Of a stretch of DNA of 64,000 nucleotides, positions 17,978 through 26,178 are shown one piece after another. Source of the stretch: Chitinophaga sp. CB10 (GTDB lineage Bacteria; Bacteroidota; Bacteroidia; Chitinophagales; Chitinophagaceae); the NCBI GenBank assembly GCA_001870995.2, contig MLAV02000001.1, positions 62,001 to 126,000 on the forward strand. Reading direction: 5' to 3'. The notes beneath the pieces are model-generated. The model was not told where the DNA came from. It was given only the letters and a program-made list of their open reading frames with translations, and made no database searches. The position numbers were made by a program, and so were the translations under genes. Every line of letters starts with the position of its first letter. Position 1 is the first letter of the stretch.

Positions 17978-19420
17978 TTAAGTGGTTGTCTTAGCCTTCC
18001 GGAAGCCCTGCCGCTGCATATTACCCCAGCTGCTTCGCCTGTTGGTCAGGAAGAAGAGATAACCTTTCAGGGAATAAAAGGTAATCAGCGGGTGATACAG
18101 GAGGAATTCCAGGAATGGCATAATGAGGAGCGACAATACTTCTTTTACTGATTTATAATAATGGAAACTCAGCTGGTCCCACAAAATGGATAAGGTGGTG
18201 ATCATTATCGCATACGTATATACGAAAAGGAGCAGGAGGATGGCGTATGGCCAGTTAACATTACCGGTCAGCCCCAGCCAGAGATATATAATGATGCCGG
18301 AAGCCTCTATCACGGGCGCCAGCAGTTCAAAGAAAAAGTTGTAGGGGAATACCACCAGCCCCAGGCGGCCGTAGCGCGGGTGAAGGAAGATGCTTTTGTG
18401 GGCGTACATCAGCTGCGCCAGCCCCCTGGCCCAGCGGGTCCGCTGTCTTCCAAAGACCTTCAGGGACGATGGCCCTTCCGTCCAGCAAAGCGTTTTAGGG
18501 ATATAACGGACGGAGTAGGGGATCTTGTTGTCCTCGCAAAAACCGCACATCCGCGTGAGCAGCTCCATATCCTCTCCAAAGGATTTATGGTCATACCCGC
18601 CGCTTTTAATGACGATCTCCCTGTCAAACAAACCCAGTCCGCCGGAAACGTTCGGTACGCAGTTAATCGCGCTCCATCCCATCTTCCCCAGCACGAAGGA
18701 GCGGATATACTCCACTTCCTGGAACCGTGGCAGCAAGGCCCGGGGTGGGCGCATGCGAGTCATCACCCCTTCGTCGAACTCGCTGGAATTGGCGATGCGC
18801 AGGGTAGCGCCGATGGCGATCACCCGCTTCCCGCCTTCCTGCATCACGGGTTTGATGAGTTCCAGCAGGGTGTCCTTATGGAGTACGCAGTCTACATCCG
18901 TACATACGAAGTAATCGAATGCGGCGGCGTTGATGCCGGCGTTTACCGCGTCCGCCTTGCTTTTACCGTTGACCTTATCGATCACCAGCAGGTTGGAGTA
19001 GGCCTGGTTGCGGGATTTATAAATTGCGCGTACGGGCTTGGAGCGTATCTTTTCATGATAGGCGAAATCCACCGCCACCATGTCAAATTCATTGATCAGC
19101 TGTTCCAGGCTGTCGTCCGTACTGCCATCGTTGATCAGTACGATCTCGTATTTCGGGTAGTTGAGCGTCAGCAGGGAGCGTACGTTGGCAATGATGGTCA
19201 GCCCTTCGTTGTAGGCCGGCGCCAGGATAGAGATGCCGGGCGCCAGCGGGGAACTCATGAGGTTTTCCAGCTGGCTGGGCCGGGTGGCATTGAGGTAGCG
19301 CCGGATGGCGATAATGGACAGCACGGCCAGTACGCCGTACACGACGATTAACGTCAGCCCATATACGAAGATGGCTGAATCATAGAAGGCGCTTAATATT
19401 TCCTGTACGCTGTTCATCAA
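17978..19420 (-). CDS. Processive GT2 glycosyltransferase, copy 1
   Basis: 480 residues, clearly a tandem paralogue of the next gene (long identical stretches such as VIDKVNGKSKADA and VPNVSGGLGLFD). Catalytic set: DGSTDD near 98-103, Asp175/Asp177 (DVD), Glu283-Asp284 and QRTRW at 326-330. There is an N-terminal helix at about 17-39 and a C-terminal helix group from about 348. It lacks the Cys-pair insertion of copy 2. Its first codons overlap the HEAT gene stop by four bases, implying translational coupling. Two intact synthases in a row could make a heteropolymer, work as a heterodimer, or be alternative enzymes for one polymer. Confidence 0.9.
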   Translation of the reverse strand: MMNSVQEILSAFYDSAIFVYGLTLIVVYGVLAVLSIIAIRRYLNATRPSQLENLMSSPLAPGISILAPAYNEGLTIIANVRSLLTLNYPKYEIVLINDGSTDDSLEQLINEFDMVAVDFAYHEKIRSKPVRAIYKSRNQAYSNLLVIDKVNGKSKADAVNAGINAAAFDYFVCTDVDCVLHKDTLLELIKPVMQEGGKRVIAIGATLRIANSSEFDEGVMTRMRPPRALLPRFQEVEYIRSFVLGKMGWSAINCVPNVSGGLGLFDREIVIKSGGYDHKSFGEDMELLTRMCGFCEDNKIPYSVRYIPKTLCWTEGPSSLKVFGRQRTRWARGLAQLMYAHKSIFLHPRYGRLGLVVFPYNFFFELLAPVIEASGIIIYLWLGLTGNVNWPYAILLLLFVYTYAIMITTLSILWDQLSFHYYKSVKEVLSLLIMPFLEFLLYHPLITFYSLKGYLFFLTNRRSSWGNMQRQGFRKAKTTT

Positions 19421-20568
19421 TACTTAATTAAGGGGTTCATGCAATGTTTGAGGATCAGCAGGTTCTCGCCGGTGGTGGTGGCCAGCAATTCATCAATCAC
19501 TTCCCTGGCCATGATCTCATTCTTCACAATGGCGCGGGCAGCGGCTTTGCGCAGGTCAAAGTCGGTGGAGTGAAGGAACTCGTTGCGCAGGAAGTCGATA
19601 TGCCGGCCGCTCCTGATGCGCCCCAGCGCCTTCAGGATGGCGATCTGGCAAAACAGCGGCTGGCTGGTGTAAAGGTGTACCAGCCTATCTTCCACTTCGG
19701 CGATCTTCAGCCGCCCCAGCGCTTCGATGGCCTCGGCGCGCAGCGTATGATCCCGGTTTTCCAGCAGTTTGATGATGGCCGGCACGGCGGCAAGCTGGTT
19801 GTAATGTACCACCAGCTTCATACAGAAGGACACTACGCTTTTGTTGGAAGAGTAGGTGATCCACCGGGCGAAGTTGGGAATAGCGATATCCGTGGTAGTG
19901 GTAATGATCCGGTAAAGCTCCACCTGGTCCCAGGGCAGGAGGGGATCCGTCACGGAATCGAAGAACTTAAACGGTTCGTTCTTACTCAGTTTGATATACG
20001 CCTGCCGGGCAGCGGCCCTCAACTCACGGTTACGGCTATTGGCCAGCGGCAGGATGGTGACGTCGGCAATAGGCATATCCATGAGGGTGAACTCATTGAG
20101 CGCTTCCACCTTCTTATTCCAGTGCCTGGATTTCAATTTGCGCATGGCATCCTTGTCCAGGTCCAGCTGCAGGTACAGGTTGCGCAGCAGGTCGCCCGCT
20201 GTGCCGGATACGTTGTTGCGGTAATGAATAATGCGTTCGGTCAGCATTTCCCGGCCCCAGCGTTTGTGCAGGGGCAGTTCATCGAATGGTTCCAGGTCCA
20301 GCGCCACTTTTGAGGGAGCTACATCATGAGGGATGTTAGGATTGGCAATGATCTCATTCATCAGCAACTCGTCTATCTTCGGTAGCATGCGGGCCATGCG
20401 CCGCTGCTGCCGGTAATTCCGGTAGCGGCTCCGCAGCATGACCAGGTAAGCCAAAACAGTTGCCGACACCGCTACGATAATAAAGATAATCGCTACCTTG
20501 ATAGCCAGCGGCGCATAATAATAAATGGAACGGATATCTTGTAAAATGTCGGATAGTGTAGTTTCCAA
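19417..20568 (-). CDS. Membrane-anchored HEAT-repeat protein
   Basis: 383 residues: one N-terminal transmembrane helix (about 22-45), a basic stop-transfer stretch (RSRYRNYRQQRR), then a cytoplasmic all-helical part with HEAT/armadillo-like repeats from about 150 (for example LLENRDHTLRAEAIEALGRL). HEAT repeats are protein-binding scaffolds, and no catalytic residues are visible. Encoded between the response regulator (four-base gap) and the first synthase (four-base overlap), it could link the receiver domain to the membrane synthases. That link is inference; related HEAT proteins sit beside GT2 genes in other Bacteroidota operons as far as I recall. Confidence 0.8.
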   Translation of the reverse strand: METTLSDILQDIRSIYYYAPLAIKVAIIFIIVAVSATVLAYLVMLRSRYRNYRQQRRMARMLPKIDELLMNEIIANPNIPHDVAPSKVALDLEPFDELPLHKRWGREMLTERIIHYRNNVSGTAGDLLRNLYLQLDLDKDAMRKLKSRHWNKKVEALNEFTLMDMPIADVTILPLANSRNRELRAAARQAYIKLSKNEPFKFFDSVTDPLLPWDQVELYRIITTTTDIAIPNFARWITYSSNKSVVSFCMKLVVHYNQLAAVPAIIKLLENRDHTLRAEAIEALGRLKIAEVEDRLVHLYTSQPLFCQIAILKALGRIRSGRHIDFLRNEFLHSTDFDLRKAAARAIVKNEIMAREVIDELLATTTGENLLILKHCMNPLIKY

Positions 20569-20572
20569 TACG

Positions 20573-20950
20573 CTATTTATTTCTCATTAATAAACGTTTT
20601 ACCCTGATAACCAGCTCAGCAGGGATAATCGGCTTCTTCAGAAAATCGTCCACACCGAGTTTAAAGCCTTCCATGATCATATCCTCATTGCCGGCATTCG
20701 ACACGATGATGACGGGGATCGGCTTTTCACGTTCATGGCTTTTAACTTTACTGAGGATTTCAAAACCATTTGCATACGGCATCATAATATCTGTAATCAC
20801 GAGATCGTACTGATAATGGTTGGCTTCCAGCTTTTGTATGGCCTCCTTGCCGTTCACGGCAATGTCCACCTCATACTCGGGCGGCGGCAAAATGCGTGCA
20901 ATAATCTTTGGCATTACTTCATCATCCTCTACTAGCAGAATTTTACCCAT
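20573..20950 (-). CDS. Single-domain response regulator heading the polysaccharide operon
   Basis: 125 residues, a receiver domain only: acidic pocket Glu8-Asp9-Asp10, phospho-acceptor Asp54 (ITDIMMP), Ser84 in the switch position and Lys106 before Pro. There is no DNA-binding or enzymatic output domain, so it must act by protein contact, like CheY or the receivers of polymer synthases. First gene of the minus-strand operon and divergent from the large hybrid kinase at 21371, which is its most likely phosphate donor. Confidence 0.92.
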   Translation of the reverse strand: MGKILLVEDDEVMPKIIARILPPPEYEVDIAVNGKEAIQKLEANHYQYDLVITDIMMPYANGFEILSKVKSHEREKPIPVIIVSNAGNEDMIMEGFKLGVDDFLKKPIIPAELVIRVKRLLMRNK

Positions 20951-21370
20951 TGTGGCTCTTTTTGTCCGCTTATAACAAACAGGGTGAGTGCTTGTTCAAC
21001 GCGGCAGTTTTGAATTAGATTTAATTTTTCGTACAGTCATCCGTAGGGACGCTAATGGCGGTTCAATAGAGAATGATGGTCTTTTTTTATGTAGCATACC
21101 GGCCTTGCTGCGGTATGGCGCTTCAAATGTCACAGAAGTGAACATTTCTTAAAATTTCGTGCCGGAACTGCCGGCTGCTTCGTATATATACTGCGAACAG
21201 GTGTATATAGTTTTCCCATTAACAAATAACAAAATATTAAACTCAAGATAATATTACTTGGCAAAATCATTGAATATGAGCAACTTTTGATATTTTTAAC
21301 TAAATTATAGAATAATCTTGATTGGAGGAATTTCAACCGCTTTTTTAAATCATATATTTTTTGTCGGACT
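20951..21370. other. Divergent control region between polysaccharide and signalling operons
   Basis: 420 AT-rich bases with no credible gene. It should hold the promoters of both operons. An inverted repeat TATATAC (21185-21191) / GTATATA (21203-21209) with 11-base spacing is present, and TTTG at 21286-21289 with TAATCTTG at 21313-21320 is a weak promoter-like pair (23-base spacing) for the kinase. A GGAGGAA near 21325 is too far from the ATG at 21371 to serve it. Confidence 0.45.
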
Positions 21371-24300
21371 ATGAAGTTTTCGTTGGTAAACCGCTTGTAC
21401 ACCGGGTTTGCACTGGTAGTTATCCTCGTTGTGCTGGGCGGCCTGCTCACGATGAGGTCGTTTCATCAGCAAAAACGGGAATCGGCCTGGGTGCAGCATA
21501 CCTATAAAGTGTTGAATCAGCTGGAAAGGATCAACCGGTTAGTGGTGGATATGGAAGCTTCCCGACGTGGATTTCGCGCCACATTCCAACGTAAATACCT
21601 GCAGCCTTACGAAATAAACCTGCCTAAGATAACGCCTGCCATCGGCACGCTGCGCGAAATGGTGGCGGACAATGAAGGGGAGCTGCGCCGGGTGGACAGC
21701 CTGGAAGATGCCGTCAACGCCATCCTCAGCTTCTGGAATGAAAACGACCATCGCATCTGGAAGCAAACCTTCGAAGATAACGAGGAGCTGACCAACCGGG
21801 AAGTCATCCTGATGGAAAAAATCCGCGTCGCCATCGTTAATATCCGCGCGGAAGAGCAGCGCCTGCTGGCCCTCCGGGAACAGGAGAACGAGGAATCCGC
21901 CTCCAGGTCCATGGTGATCCTGACCTGGAATAACATCTTCATCCTCCTCGTTGGCTTCATCCTCATGGTGGTTACCTACAAGGAATTCAAACGCCGCCTC
22001 AAAGCCCAGCATATCCTCAACGCCAAGCTGGAAGAGGTGGTGGAGCTGAACAACCAGGCCAACCAGCGCAACTGGAAGCTGGTAGGCATGGACCAGATGA
22101 ACGCCAGCCTGCAGGGCATCCTGGACGTCAGGTGCCTCGTGGAGAAATGCCTTAAAGAGCTGGTGGACTACGGCAATTACATTGCCGGCGCTTTTTATGT
22201 AAAGGATGAAAAAGCTGCGCATCTTCGTTTAGCCGCCGGCGTTGCCATGCCGGCTGACCTCCCGCAAACGCTTGTGCCCGGTGAAGGCATCACAGGTCAG
22301 GCCGTGCTGGAGAAAAAAATAAAAGTCATTGACCATATTCCCGGCAACTTCTGGAAGATCGCTGCGGCATCAGGAGCCGCGCAACCGCAGGAACTCATCG
22401 TAGTGCCGTTATGGATGGACAGCGAAATTACCGGCGTCATAGAACTGGCGTCTTTCCATAAAACCTCCCAGGTGCAGCTGGAATTACTGGAAACCCTCGC
22501 CAAAGACATTGCAGTGGCCCTCAACGCCGCCAGCAGCCGGGATAAAGTGATGGAGCTGCTCAAACAGGTGCAGGAACAGAAGGAAGTACTGCTCAACCAG
22601 CAGGAAGAACTGCGCCAGAGCAATGAGGAACTGAGCCGGCAGTCGGAAGTACTGCAAGCCTCCGAAGAGGAACTCCGCGTGCAGGAAGAGGAACTGCGGC
22701 AGGTGAACGCTGAAATGACGGTGAAGAACAAAGCCCTGGAAGCCGCCAGGGAAGCGCTTTCTGTAAAAGCTTCCGAACTCGAGGCCAGCAACCGCTATAA
22801 GTCGGACTTCCTCGCCAATATGTCCCACGAATTGCGCACCCCGCTCAACAGTGTCCTCATCCTGGCCAAAATGCTGGAAGAAAATAAGGATAACAACCTG
22901 ACCCAACGGCAACGGGAGTACGCTACCATCATCCACCGCTCCGGTACGGAACTGCTGACCCTCATCAACGATATACTGGACCTCTCCAAAATCGAAGCGG
23001 GTAAGGTGGATATACATATTGAAGACGTGCGGGTGAAGGAAATGCAGAACGATATCAACGACCTGTTTAAAATCGTAGCCCAGCAAAAAAATATCAACTT
23101 CACCCAGCATACCAGCGCGGACGTACCGGAGAAGGTGCCTACCGATAAACAACGGCTGGAGCAGGTGATCCGCAACCTCCTGTCCAACGCGTTTAAGTTC
23201 ACACCGGAACAAGGAACCGTGCGGGTGGAATGGTATATTAAGGACGCGCAACTCTACGTCAGCGTGATCGATACGGGGATGGGCATCCCAGAGGATAAGC
23301 AGCAGCTCATCTTCGAAGCCTTTCAGCAGGCGGACAGCAGCACCAGCCGCAAGTTTGGCGGTACAGGGCTGGGGCTCTCCATCTCCCGCTACCTCATGAA
23401 GATGATGAACGGGCAGATACAGCTGGAACGCAGCTCCCCGGAAGGAAGCACCTTTACCATTAACATCCCCCTGGAACCCGCTCAGCTTGCCATGCGGTCC
23501 ATGGCGGAAATCACGCCCGCCAAAACAGCGCTCCCGGTACCGGTGGACGCTGCCCCGGAGGACGACCGCGCCAACATCCACCGGCACGATAAGCTGATCC
23601 TCATCGTGGAAGATGATAAATGGTTTGCGGACATGCTGAAGCAGGTCGCGAGGAATAAAGGCTACAAAACCATCGTGGCCCACAACGGGCAGGAAGGGCT
23701 TAACCTCGCCCGCAAATTCAGGCCGGTGGCCATTATCCTGGATATGAACCTGCCGGTGATCGACGGGGAAAGCATCCTGCAGATCATCCGCAGCACGGAG
23801 GAGCTTAAAGATATACTCGTACACGTGGTTTCCGCAGGGGAAATATCTTCCCATACGGCTCATAACGTAAACGGATACACGCAGAAGCCGGTGCAGCAAC
23901 CCGCCCTGGAAAAAATCTTCCAGGACATTAACACCCAGCTGCATGCCCGCCTGAAAAAAGTCCTGATAATTGCCGCGGGGCCACTGGCCGGCGATCCGCA
24001 TATCCGCTCCAAAACGGAGGAGCGCCGCATGGATACCCGGTACGATCAGGCGGCCACGGTAGAGGAGGCAAAAGCTTTCCTGGATGAAAAAAAATATGAT
24101 GGCGTAATTGTTGAATTAGGGGGAGATATCCATGCCGCCGTGGCGGAGTTGCAGGAGCTGGCCATCCTGACGGCCGGTTCGGCCACTCCGGTGATCGCTT
24201 ATCTCGACAAGGATATCAGCCATGCAGAGGAGGCGCAGCTGAAAAAATACGCAGCGGCCATCGTGCGCAGCTCCGCGCTGGCAACGGACCGCCTGCTCGA

Positions 24301-24760
24301 CGAATTAGAGTTGTTTTTGTATAAGCTGGAAAAAGTAGATCCGGCCAACTTACAAACCGTGAAGGAACTGATAGACACGGAAAATATCATGGAAGGCAAA
24401 ACCATCCTGCTTGCGGACGACGATATGCGCAACGTATTTTCCATCAGCTCCTTACTGGAAGCCCAGGGCGCCAGTGTGCTGGCCGCTTCCGACGGGCAGG
24501 AGGCGCTGGAAATACTGCGGCAGCATCCGGACACGCACCTGGTACTCATGGACATCATGATGCCCGGCATGAACGGATACGACGCTATGAAACAAATAAG
24601 ACAGGATAAACGATTTACCCGGCTGCCGATCATCGCGCTCACCGCCAAAGCCATGGCGGACGACCGGCAGAAGTCCATCGACGCCGGGGCATCCGATTAT
24701 ATTTCCAAACCTGTGGACGGTAGTAAATTATTATCCCTGCTGCGGGTGTGGTTATCGTAA
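21371..24760 (+). CDS. Hybrid sensor histidine kinase: CHASE3-GAF-coiled coil-HisKA-HATPase-REC-REC-REC
   Basis: 1129 residues. Helix 1 (about 10-28), a CHASE3-type periplasmic sensor (about 35-180), helix 2 (about 185-207), a GAF domain (about 240-385), a long Glu/Gln-rich coiled coil (about 388-475), HisKA with His486 in MSHELRTP, then HATPase with NLLSNAFKF, DTGMGIP and GTGLGLS. Three receiver-like domains follow: REC1 with Asp791 (ILDMNLP), a degenerate REC2 whose acceptor region reads IVELGG, and REC3 with Asp1061 (LMDIMMP). It autophosphorylates at His486 and relays to its own or other receivers. First gene of the plus-strand operon with cheR and cheB, and divergent from the lone receiver at 20573. 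Confidence 0.92.
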   Translation: MKFSLVNRLYTGFALVVILVVLGGLLTMRSFHQQKRESAWVQHTYKVLNQLERINRLVVDMEASRRGFRATFQRKYLQPYEINLPKITPAIGTLREMVADNEGELRRVDSLEDAVNAILSFWNENDHRIWKQTFEDNEELTNREVILMEKIRVAIVNIRAEEQRLLALREQENEESASRSMVILTWNNIFILLVGFILMVVTYKEFKRRLKAQHILNAKLEEVVELNNQANQRNWKLVGMDQMNASLQGILDVRCLVEKCLKELVDYGNYIAGAFYVKDEKAAHLRLAAGVAMPADLPQTLVPGEGITGQAVLEKKIKVIDHIPGNFWKIAAASGAAQPQELIVVPLWMDSEITGVIELASFHKTSQVQLELLETLAKDIAVALNAASSRDKVMELLKQVQEQKEVLLNQQEELRQSNEELSRQSEVLQASEEELRVQEEELRQVNAEMTVKNKALEAAREALSVKASELEASNRYKSDFLANMSHELRTPLNSVLILAKMLEENKDNNLTQRQREYATIIHRSGTELLTLINDILDLSKIEAGKVDIHIEDVRVKEMQNDINDLFKIVAQQKNINFTQHTSADVPEKVPTDKQRLEQVIRNLLSNAFKFTPEQGTVRVEWYIKDAQLYVSVIDTGMGIPEDKQQLIFEAFQQADSSTSRKFGGTGLGLSISRYLMKMMNGQIQLERSSPEGSTFTINIPLEPAQLAMRSMAEITPAKTALPVPVDAAPEDDRANIHRHDKLILIVEDDKWFADMLKQVARNKGYKTIVAHNGQEGLNLARKFRPVAIILDMNLPVIDGESILQIIRSTEELKDILVHVVSAGEISSHTAHNVNGYTQKPVQQPALEKIFQDINTQLHARLKKVLIIAAGPLAGDPHIRSKTEERRMDTRYDQAATVEEAKAFLDEKKYDGVIVELGGDIHAAVAELQELAILTAGSATPVIAYLDKDISHAEEAQLKKYAAAIVRSSALATDRLLDELELFLYKLEKVDPANLQTVKELIDTENIMEGKTILLADDDMRNVFSISSLLEAQGASVLAASDGQEALEILRQHPDTHLVLMDIMMPGMNGYDAMKQIRQDKRFTRLPIIALTAKAMADDRQKSIDAGASDYISKPVDGSKLLSLLRVWLS

Positions 24761-24765
24761 CGCAT

Positions 24766-25587
24766 ATGGTAGAAGATATCAGTAATACAGAACTCCAGGA
24801 GCTGATCTATATAATCCAGCATCAGTACGGCTATGACTTCAATGACTATGCAAAGGCATCGCTGAAAAGGAGGTTTGTACGTTTTATGAGCCATGCCGGC
24901 GTAACCACGCTGGTGGAGTTCAAGGTAAGGCTACAGACGGACCCCGCATTTTTCAGGAAGATGGTGGAATACATCACCGTAAATGTGACAGAGATGTTCC
25001 GGGATCCGGGTTTTTATAAATTGTTGAGAGAAGAGATACTGCCGCGGCTCGCTACCTACCCGATCATTAAAATCTGGCACGCGGGCTGTGCCACCGGCGA
25101 AGAGGTTTATTCTATGGCAATCCTCCTTCAGGAAGCCGGCCTCCTGGAACGGAGCCGCCTGTACGCCACCGACATGAATGCCGCCAACCTGGAAAAAGCC
25201 AATGCGGGCATCGTACCGATGAAGTGGATGAAGGATTATACCCATAACTACATTCAGTCCGGCGGCCGGCACGATTTTTCCGACTATTACACCGCCCGTT
25301 ATGATAGCGCCATCATTCATCCGTCGTTGCGGAAAAACATCATCTTCTTCCAGCATAACCTCGTGACGGACCAGGTGTTTAACGAGTTTCAGCTCATTTG
25401 CTGCAGGAATGTATTTATCTATTTTAACCGCGCCCTGCAGGAAAAAGTGGTGTCGCTCTTTTACGATAGCCTGGCCACCAGGGGCTACCTGGCATTGGGT
25501 ATGAAAGAAACGCTGTTGTTCAGCAAGGAGAAAAAGAAGTTTGAAGTAGTAAACGGTCCGTATAAAATTTTCAGACGTAAATTATAA
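24766..25587 (+). CDS. cheR: CheR-type SAM-dependent protein glutamate methyltransferase
   Basis: 273 residues from the ATG at 24766, five bases after the kinase stop; a GTG six codons earlier is possible. It has the CheR N-terminal helical domain with TVNVTEMFRD at 71-80 and the SAM-binding loop GCATGEE at 107-113, followed by the C-terminal CRNVFIYF motif. CheR enzymes methylate glutamates in chemoreceptor coiled coils. No methyl-accepting chemotaxis protein, CheW or CheA is encoded in the window, so the substrate here is probably not a flagellar or gliding chemoreceptor array. The preceding kinase has a suitable Glu/Gln-rich coiled coil. Confidence 0.9.
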   Translation: MVEDISNTELQELIYIIQHQYGYDFNDYAKASLKRRFVRFMSHAGVTTLVEFKVRLQTDPAFFRKMVEYITVNVTEMFRDPGFYKLLREEILPRLATYPIIKIWHAGCATGEEVYSMAILLQEAGLLERSRLYATDMNAANLEKANAGIVPMKWMKDYTHNYIQSGGRHDFSDYYTARYDSAIIHPSLRKNIIFFQHNLVTDQVFNEFQLICCRNVFIYFNRALQEKVVSLFYDSLATRGYLALGMKETLLFSKEKKKFEVVNGPYKIFRRKL

Positions 25588-25590
25588 TAC

Positions 25591-26166
25591 TTGACACCTG
25601 CAACCGGATTCGATATAATAGCCATAGGAGGTTCCGCCGGCAGTCTGCCCGTGATGGGAAAGCTGATCAGGGCTTTCCCGCCCGAAATGAAAACGCCGGT
25701 CATACTGGTATTGCACCGGTTGAAGAACGTGCACAGTGAATTGAACAAGCTGATGTCTGCCGATAGGCAGATCATCGAACCGGAAGACAAGGAGCAGGTA
25801 AAGCCCGGCTGCATTTACCTCGCCCCCCAGAACTATCATTTGCTGGTAGAACCGGACGGCACTTTTTCGCTGGACTACTCCGAGCTGGTGCATTACAGCC
25901 GGCCCGCCATCGATGAAACCTTTTTCAGCGTAGCCGCCGCCTACGGCCGCCGCGCGCTGGGCATCCTGCTCAGCGGCGCCAACAGCGACGGGGCCGCCGG
26001 ACTGCTGCGCATTGTAAAAAACGGAGGAACCGGCATTGCCCAGGACCCCGAAGAAGCAGAATTTGAAATCATGCCACTCGCAGCTATAGAACTTTCCCAC
26101 AAAATAGACGTTATGCGGACAGATGACATCGCCACCTTTATAAGATCTAAATACACCAACAAGTAA
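25591..26166 (+). CDS. cheB: CheB-type protein-glutamate methylesterase (catalytic domain only)
   Basis: 191 residues starting with a TTG three bases after the cheR stop. No ATG is available before the essential GGSAGS motif at 13-18, so a TTG start is required. The CheB catalytic triad is present: Ser15, His42 (LHRLKN) and Asp133 (GANSDGAAG). The receiver domain of classical CheB is missing, so activity may be set by protein partners instead. It reverses CheR methylation or deamidates glutamine. Directly coupled to cheR and followed after 12 bases by the receiver-kinase gene. Confidence 0.9.
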   Translation: MTPATGFDIIAIGGSAGSLPVMGKLIRAFPPEMKTPVILVLHRLKNVHSELNKLMSADRQIIEPEDKEQVKPGCIYLAPQNYHLLVEPDGTFSLDYSELVHYSRPAIDETFFSVAAAYGRRALGILLSGANSDGAAGLLRIVKNGGTGIAQDPEEAEFEIMPLAAIELSHKIDVMRTDDIATFIRSKYTNK

Positions 26167-26178
26167 ATTGACAACTAC

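Noticed and set aside
16626..19420. Recombination or assembly duplication of the GT2 gene
   Set aside because: The two copies differ throughout, including an insertion and many substitutions, so they are old paralogues and not an assembly artefact.
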